In this document: piece by piece, positions 58,254-64,000 of the stretch
Position numbering within the stretch: position 1 is the first letter of the stretch
Layout: each line of letters opens with the position of its first letter
DNA from: Geothrix oryzisoli
Lineage (GTDB): Bacteria; Acidobacteriota; Holophagae; Holophagales; Holophagaceae
Direction: 5' to 3'
Length of the DNA: 64,000 bases
Assembly (NCBI RefSeq): GCF_022808865.1
Contig: NZ_JAKZLB010000003.1
Coordinates: 377,875-441,874 of the forward strand
Position numbers and translations under genes: made by a program
Notes under the pieces: generated by a model
What the model was told of the DNA's origin: nothing
What the model saw: the letters and a program-made list of their open reading frames with translations, nothing else
Databases searched by the model: none

Positions 58254-59480
58254 TCACAAACTCTTCAGGTACTGGACGAGGTCGGCTTTCTGGGCGGCGG
58301 TCAGGCCGAGGCTCTTCCGGGTGTCGTAGGTCTCCACGACGGCGTCGAGGGTCGCGGCGCTGCCGTTGTGGAAGTAGGGGGCGTGCTGCCAGAGCCCCGC
58401 CAGAGGTGCGGTCCGGTATTTCTTGGTCGCGCTCCGGGAGGCGTAGCTGGGAGCGCCATTGGGCTCCGGCTCGCTGACCACCTCGCTGGGGGCGTGCAGG
58501 GTCAGGTTGGCATCGGTGTACAGCGGCCCCGCATGGCAGGATGCGCACTTTCCCGCCCCCTCGAAGACGGCCTTGCCGCGGGCCGCCGCCGGGAGGTCAT
58601 AGCTGCCGGCGGGCGGCAGCGGAGCGGCGAGGCTCAGCTGGTAGGCCTGCAGTGCCGGAAGCTTGGAGGACACGAGGTCGGTGGTTCCATGCGTCACGCT
58701 CACGCCGGTCCGGCTGTCGGAAAACGAACCCAGTCCCCCCATCTGTGTAACCGCCACGTAGCGGTTCCAGTAGGCGATGTCGGAGCCGTCGCCGGTGGCG
58801 GTGATGCTGTGCACTCCCATGAGCCCATAGGCGGGAGGGATGACCTGCGGTCCGTTCTGGCCGTCCAGGTTGAACCGGGGATCGTACTTGCCTCTGCCCC
58901 AGGAGGCGTAGACCGCCTTGGCGGTGGCCGGGACCGCCGGCGACAGCGCGATGATCGCGCCGGGGTTGAGATCGCGGTTGGCCCAGCCGTCCAGGCGCTT
59001 TCCGATGCCGGGCGCGAAGGAGTCGTCGACGGTGGAATGGCACAGGGCGCAGGTGGTACCCACCCGGGTCAGCGTGTCCTTCCCGTTGATCGTTTCGACC
59101 GTGCCCTTCACGCCGACCACCGCGTTGAGCTTCAGCAGGGCCACGGTCGTGGCGGGGTCCGTCAGGCTGATCGATCCGTTCTGGATCCCCTGCACCACGG
59201 CGGCGGGCAGGGCCTCGGCGTCCACCTTCAGGCCGACGGAGAGGGCCGTGGCCGGGTCCACTGCCGCTGCGATCACCTGATGCATGCCCAGGACATCCGT
59301 CCAGAAGGCCTCGTCCCCGAAGGTGTCCGTGCGGAAGATGTCCTTGCCCTGGGCCACCAGGACCGGATCCAGTGGCGGCGGAGTGGCGCGGGCCGCCGCC
59401 GGGTGGCTGGTCGTGCAACCTGCGACGACCAGGCCGGCCAGGACCGGGATGACCATGGATGGATTCGACAACCGTCGCAT
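58254..59480 (-). CDS. Diheme c-type cytochrome lipoprotein
   Basis: A 408-residue lipoprotein. Signal and lipobox VLAGLVVAGC, then two heme motifs CALCH (about 143-147) and CASCH (about 314-318). The C-terminal region YRTAPLAGLWQHAPYFHNGS resembles the second domain of diheme cytochrome c peroxidase/MauG-like proteins. The N-terminal half is poorly conserved. It could be a peroxidase or an electron-transfer protein. Divergent from the SufR-like regulator at 59606 and followed by DoxX. Confidence 0.85.
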   Translation of the reverse strand: MRRLSNPSMVIPVLAGLVVAGCTTSHPAAARATPPPLDPVLVAQGKDIFRTDTFGDEAFWTDVLGMHQVIAAAVDPATALSVGLKVDAEALPAAVVQGIQNGSISLTDPATTVALLKLNAVVGVKGTVETINGKDTLTRVGTTCALCHSTVDDSFAPGIGKRLDGWANRDLNPGAIIALSPAVPATAKAVYASWGRGKYDPRFNLDGQNGPQVIPPAYGLMGVHSITATGDGSDIAYWNRYVAVTQMGGLGSFSDSRTGVSVTHGTTDLVSSKLPALQAYQLSLAAPLPPAGSYDLPAAARGKAVFEGAGKCASCHAGPLYTDANLTLHAPSEVVSEPEPNGAPSYASRSATKKYRTAPLAGLWQHAPYFHNGSAATLDAVVETYDTRKSLGLTAAQKADLVQYLKSL

Positions 59481-59544
59481 GCTGGACTCCTCGGGCTGGG
59501 CGGGTGCTTCCGTTGCCCCATGCCTGAATCTAGGAGTCGAATAA

Positions 59545-59571
59545 AAACATACAAGACTGATTAAAATGTTT
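59545..59571. promoter_or_regulatory. Inverted repeat AAACAT-N15-ATGTTT in the divergent cytochrome/regulator interval
   Basis: Perfect 6-base arms whose centres are 21 bases apart (two turns) in an AT-rich patch between the cytochrome start at 59480 and the regulator ATG at 59606. A candidate operator of the adjacent SufR-like regulator; a link to it is inference. Confidence 0.45.
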
Positions 59572-59605
59572 AAATTGGTTGGAAGGATTTCCCCGGGCGG
59601 TGGCC

Positions 59606-60247
59606 ATGAACAACCTGCACGAGAACCAACGGAAGATCCTGGAGCACCTGCTCAGCCGCCACGATGGAGCCTCCCTCGATGAGCTGGCGGCCCACCTTGG
59701 GGTGACCCGGACCGCGGTCCAGCAGCACGTCCTCAAACTCCTCGACCTGGGCTACCTGAGCTACTCCGACGAGAAGGGCTCCGTCGGCAGGCCGAAGCGG
59801 CGCTACCTGATTTCCGATGCGGGCATCGACGTCTTCCCCAAGAAGTACTCCTGGCTGGCGAACGCCATCCTCGCCCAGCTCGCCCAGAAACTGGGTCCCG
59901 GCGGATCGAAGGCGTTCATGAAGGAGCTGGCCGTCGTCGTGGGGGACTCACTTGGGAACCCGGTGGGCGCCACGGATCCACCGGCGCTCCGCCTGAAGCG
60001 GGTCACGGCGCTTATGAACGACCTGGGCTACCGGGCGGTCCAGAAGCAGGGGGACACGCCCCGGGAAGCGGTGATCGAGGCTGTCAACTGCGTGTACCAC
60101 TCCGTCGCCAAGGTGCATCCGGAGCTTTGCCAGTTCGATGTGACCCTGATCGAGAAGGTGTCTGGGATGGATGTCCGGCTGGAATCCTGCATCGCCAAGG
60201 GGGGAAGCGTCTGCCGGTTCTGCATCACGAAGAAACCCGGTGACTGA
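59606..60247 (+). CDS. SufR-like winged-helix regulator with cysteine-rich C-terminus
   Basis: A 213-residue regulator. Winged helix at residues 1-70 (SLDELAAHLGVTRTAVQQHV, LGYLSYSDEKGSVGRPKRRY), a middle helical domain and a C-terminal region with Cys in VNCVYHSVAKVHPELCQFDV, RLESCIAKGG and VCRFCITKK. The spacing resembles the Fe-S-cluster ligands of SufR and related regulators, which sense O2, NO or iron-sulfur status. It is divergent from the diheme cytochrome-DoxX operon and probably represses or activates it. ATG at 59606 begins the family HTH. Confidence 0.75.
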   Translation: MNNLHENQRKILEHLLSRHDGASLDELAAHLGVTRTAVQQHVLKLLDLGYLSYSDEKGSVGRPKRRYLISDAGIDVFPKKYSWLANAILAQLAQKLGPGGSKAFMKELAVVVGDSLGNPVGATDPPALRLKRVTALMNDLGYRAVQKQGDTPREAVIEAVNCVYHSVAKVHPELCQFDVTLIEKVSGMDVRLESCIAKGGSVCRFCITKKPGD

Positions 60248-60359
60248 GGTGCCAGGCCGGATGACGGTCACCCAGGAGGACGGGGGCCCCTCCACGGCTC
60301 ACGGGGCTGCACCGACCCGACCTGCCTCACTGGATCGAAGCTCTCCCGGAGGAAGGCGC

Positions 60360-61004
60360 TCAGGGCTGCTTGGGCCCCCTGATCTGCAGGCCCCGCTCGT
60401 ACATGAACAGGGCCCTCAATAAATTCCGGTTGGTCTGGTTCATGTCCTGCAGGGATTCCTCGGAGTAGCTGCTCAATGCCGCGGTGCGATCGTCGGGATC
60501 GTAGGCGAAACGGGTGGTGAAGTAGGCCCGTTCCAGCTTGGCCTTGGGTTTCGCGAGCAGCTTGGCTTTCCAGGCCTCGTACGGGACGGGCTTGTCGAAG
60601 AGGGACGGATCCAGCACATAGGGCGTGATGGTCCGGCCCACGCGGACAAAGACGAGGGGCGCCACGTGGTAGCTGAGGCCCATTTCACCGAACAGTTTGG
60701 AATCCACGTAGAGCGCACCCACCACCCAGGCCTTGGCGGCCGTGATGCCCTTATCCTCGAGGATGCGGACCATCTTGTGGGCCCGGGCGTAGTTGCCATC
60801 CCACGCGGCATAGGGGATGTCCTGCCGTTCCGCCAGGACGCTGAAGAAGGAGCGGACCTCGTCCTCTTCCAGCACGGACACGGTGATGCGCTGGCCGTTG
60901 TCCGGGGAGTTCAGCTCCTGGACGGGGCCGCTGACAGACTCGACCCGGGGGGCCGAGAGCAGGCCGCTTTGCAGCAGAAGCACGAGAGGCAGGGCGAGGG
61001 GCAC
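60360..61004 (-). CDS. Protein-glutaminase-fold exported protein with Cys-to-Asn active site
   Basis: A 214-residue exported protein. After a signal peptide (LALPLVLLLQSGLLSA) it resembles bacterial protein glutaminases: the motif YARAHKMVRILEDKG, the His motif LSYHVAPLVFVRVG and the Asp motif YVLDPSLFDKPVP line up with the Cys-His-Asp triad of the Chryseobacterium enzyme. However, the residue before YARAH is Asn (WDGNYARAH) where the nucleophile Cys is required (DGCYARAH); the codon is AAC. The protein is probably catalytically inactive or uses another chemistry. It is convergent with the SufR-like gene. Confidence 0.7.
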   Translation of the reverse strand: MPLALPLVLLLQSGLLSAPRVESVSGPVQELNSPDNGQRITVSVLEEDEVRSFFSVLAERQDIPYAAWDGNYARAHKMVRILEDKGITAAKAWVVGALYVDSKLFGEMGLSYHVAPLVFVRVGRTITPYVLDPSLFDKPVPYEAWKAKLLAKPKAKLERAYFTTRFAYDPDDRTAALSSYSEESLQDMNQTNRNLLRALFMYERGLQIRGPKQP

Positions 61005-61040
61005 GGGAGCTCCGACGATGGGCTGGGTCCAAGGGAACGG

Positions 61041-62461
<1,421 letters not shown>

Positions 62462-62465
<4 letters not shown>

Positions 62466-62824
62466 TTGGCCACCCCTTCCCGCTTCTTGAACATCTTCAG
62501 CATGCGGTCCGTGATGAGGAAGCCGCTGACGATGTTCGTGGTGGAGCAGAAGATGGCCACCAGGCCCAGGGCCGTGATGTAGCCGGGGTAGTCCTTCCCG
62601 GCCGATACGATGAGGGCGCCCACCACCGCGATGGCGGAGATGGCGTTGGTGAGGCTCATGAGGGGCGTGTGCAGCAGCCGCGACACGCGCTGGATGACCA
62701 TCACGCCGATGAAGGTGGCCAGCATGAAGACGAACAGGGCGCCCATGTAGTCGAGCTGCCCGTGTCCGCCGCCCGCCGCCGGAGCCGGGTGGCCCGGGGT
62801 CTCAGTGTGTTCCATCTGCATCAT
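62462..62824 (-). CDS. pntAB: NAD(P) transhydrogenase subunit alpha part 2
   Basis: A 120-residue protein carrying the short membrane part of the alpha subunit (three to four helices: LDYMGALFVFMLATFIGVMVIQ, TNAISAIAVVGALIVSAG, ITALGLVAIFCSTTNIVSGFLI in parts). The three-gene arrangement PntAA-PntAB-PntB is typical of many bacteria. Start is ATG 62824 or GTG 62827, with GGAGG upstream. It overlaps pntB by four bases. Confidence 0.92.
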
Positions 62825-62849
62825 CACGCCGTGCCTCCGTGTCCGTTGA

Positions 62850-64000
62850 TCAGCCCTGCAGCGCCTTCAGGGTGGGCCCGTGGACCACCTTCCCCTCGTG
62901 GGTCACGGCGCAGCCCTTGAGGATGTCGTCGGCCCAGTCGAGGTTGAAGCGCTTGGCCTCCTTGTCCCAGAAGGCCGTCATGAAGTTCAGCAGGTTCCGC
63001 GAGAAGAGCATGCTGGCGTGGGTGGGCACCGTCGCCGGCAGGTTGAGGGGGGCGACGATCGTCACCCCGCCCACCTCCACGGTGCCGCCCAGTTTCGAGA
63101 GCGTGCAGTTGCCGCCGCCGTCGGCCCCGAGGTCGATGATCACCGAGCCGGGCTTCATGCTCCTCACGATGGCCTCGTCGAGCAGCTTGGGCGCGAAGAC
63201 CCCGCCGATGAGGGCCGTGGTGATGACCACATCCACCTGGGCGCAGTGGTCGGCCAGCATCCTGGCCTGCAGGGCCTTGTCCTCCGCCGACAGCTCTGCG
63301 GCGTAGCCGCCGCCAGCGGAGGCGGCCTGCTTGAGGTCGATGCCCACATACTTGCCGCCCACGGATTCGATCTGCTCCTTCACCTCGGGCCGCACGTCCG
63401 TGGCCGTGACGCTGGCGCCGAGCCGCTTGGCGGTGGCGATGGCCTGGAGGCCCGCCACGCCCGCGCCGAGGACGAAGACCTTGGCGGGCAGCGTCGTCCC
63501 CGCGGCGGTCATGAACATGGGGTAGTACTTCGGCAGCTCCAGGGCGCCCAGCAGCGCGCCCTTGTAGCCCACGATGTTGGCCTGGCTGGAGAGGGTGTCC
63601 ATGCTCTGGGCGCGGGTGGTGCGCGGGATGCAGTCCGTGGAGAAGGTCGTGAGGTTCCGGGCCGCCATCCGCTGCACCACATCGAGGTTCCGCGTGGGGA
63701 AGAGGGAGGCCAGCAGCAGCGCCCCGGAAGGGATGAGGTCCACCTCATGGGTACCGTCGGGCCGGGCCTGGGGGGCGTTCACCTTCAGCACGAACTCCGC
63801 CTCGCCCAGGAGCGAGCCCGCGTCCGGGATGACGCTGGCCCCCGCGTCCCGGTAGGCCTGATCCGCGAAGCGCGCGGCGAGGCCCGCACCGGCTTCGACC
63901 GCCACCTCGAGGCCGAGGGCGATCAGCTTCTTGCAAGACTCCGGGTCCAGCGCGACACGGGTCTCGCCCGCCCTGATCTCCTTGGGAACGGCAATCTTCA
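62850..64000 (-). CDS. pntAA: NAD(P) transhydrogenase subunit alpha part 1 (start just beyond window)
   Basis: The frame is open to the right edge. The first base of an ATG would be at 64001: the visible sequence begins with TG then AAG ATT GCC, so the protein reads (M)KIAVPKEIRAGETRVALD, and only one base is missing. About 383 residues. NAD(H)-binding Rossmann motif VLGAGVAGLQAIATAKRLGA and the substrate motifs of the alanine dehydrogenase/PNT family (PKEIRAGETRVALDPE at the start, YKGALLGALELPKYYPM) are present. First gene of the transhydrogenase operon. Confidence 0.95.
   Translation of the reverse strand, partial: KIAVPKEIRAGETRVALDPESCKKLIALGLEVAVEAGAGLAARFADQAYRDAGASVIPDAGSLLGEAEFVLKVNAPQARPDGTHEVDLIPSGALLLASLFPTRNLDVVQRMAARNLTTFSTDCIPRTTRAQSMDTLSSQANIVGYKGALLGALELPKYYPMFMTAAGTTLPAKVFVLGAGVAGLQAIATAKRLGASVTATDVRPEVKEQIESVGGKYVGIDLKQAASAGGGYAAELSAEDKALQARMLADHCAQVDVVITTALIGGVFAPKLLDEAIVRSMKPGSVIIDLGADGGGNCTLSKLGGTVEVGGVTIVAPLNLPATVPTHASMLFSRNLLNFMTAFWDKEAKRFNLDWADDILKGCAVTHEGKVVHGPTLKALQG

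Overview
The window is GC-rich chromosomal DNA (most genes use G or C at third positions) and is densely packed with genes on both strands. It has no insertion sequence, prophage, CRISPR array or rRNA operon. The gene set combines an NrfHA nitrite reductase, a membrane Fe-S oxidoreductase of the ETF:menaquinone type, an AOR-family aldehyde oxidoreductase, a proton-translocating transhydrogenase, outer-membrane barrels and heptose/LPS genes. This points to a Gram-negative, anaerobically respiring bacterium. From general resemblance I infer an Acidobacteriota of the Holophagae (Geothrix-like), but no 16S gene is present to prove it.

Layout. 1-6.9 kb: partial VIT-domain protein, cytidylate-kinase-like protein, tRNA-Gln and tRNA-Glu with a terminator, FHA-GGDEF cyclase, small transporter, DUF4097 protein, nrfHA. 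6.9-11.4 kb: a large PAS/GAF hybrid kinase and a WYL regulator. 11.6-16.5 kb: a two-component system followed by an outer-membrane monoheme cytochrome-barrel fusion (Cyc2-like), a small cytochrome c, a membrane protein and a ferredoxin. These form a candidate extracellular electron-transfer module with a tandem-repeat operator. 16.5-31 kb: DUF4382 lipoprotein, prs, DinB/WYL, murA, Hsp20-Lon, signal peptidase and a degenerate QueD-like protein, then the ETF-type oxidoreductase. 31-32.6 kb: aroG behind a newly recognised leader that encodes a Tyr-Tyr-Trp-Phe peptide followed by an intrinsic terminator, which looks like an aromatic amino acid attenuator. 32.5-38.6 kb: exported SOD, a NifA-type activator, then a nitrogen operon (small exported protein, TorF-like porin, AmtB, PII). 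The activator gene is flanked on both sides by identically spaced pairs of TACAA-N2-TTGTA sites, and a good sigma-54 promoter lies downstream of the second pair.

38.7-52.7 kb is mostly housekeeping: Trm112, heptose kinase, tmk, holB, methylmalonyl-CoA epimerase, Kir-type channel, prepilin peptidase, peptidyl-prolyl isomerase, PlsC, CysE, MsrBA, metallo-hydrolase and nitroreductase. 52.7-57 kb holds MoaD plus AOR, divergent from an AcoR-type activator, with a sigma-54 promoter and a palindromic site between them. 57-60.3 kb: ribA, then DoxX and a diheme cytochrome lipoprotein divergent from a SufR-like cysteine-rich regulator. 60.3-64 kb: a protein-glutaminase-fold protein whose catalytic Cys is Asn, then pntB, pntAB and pntAA running off the right edge.

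Taken together the genes describe quinone-linked anaerobic respiration with several separately regulated electron-transfer modules, and nitrogen control built on PII/AmtB and sigma-54. The strongest candidates for undescribed biology are the aroG aromatic attenuator, the duplicated operator pairs around the NifA-type regulator, the Cyc2-like module, and two apparently catalytically dead enzyme homologues.
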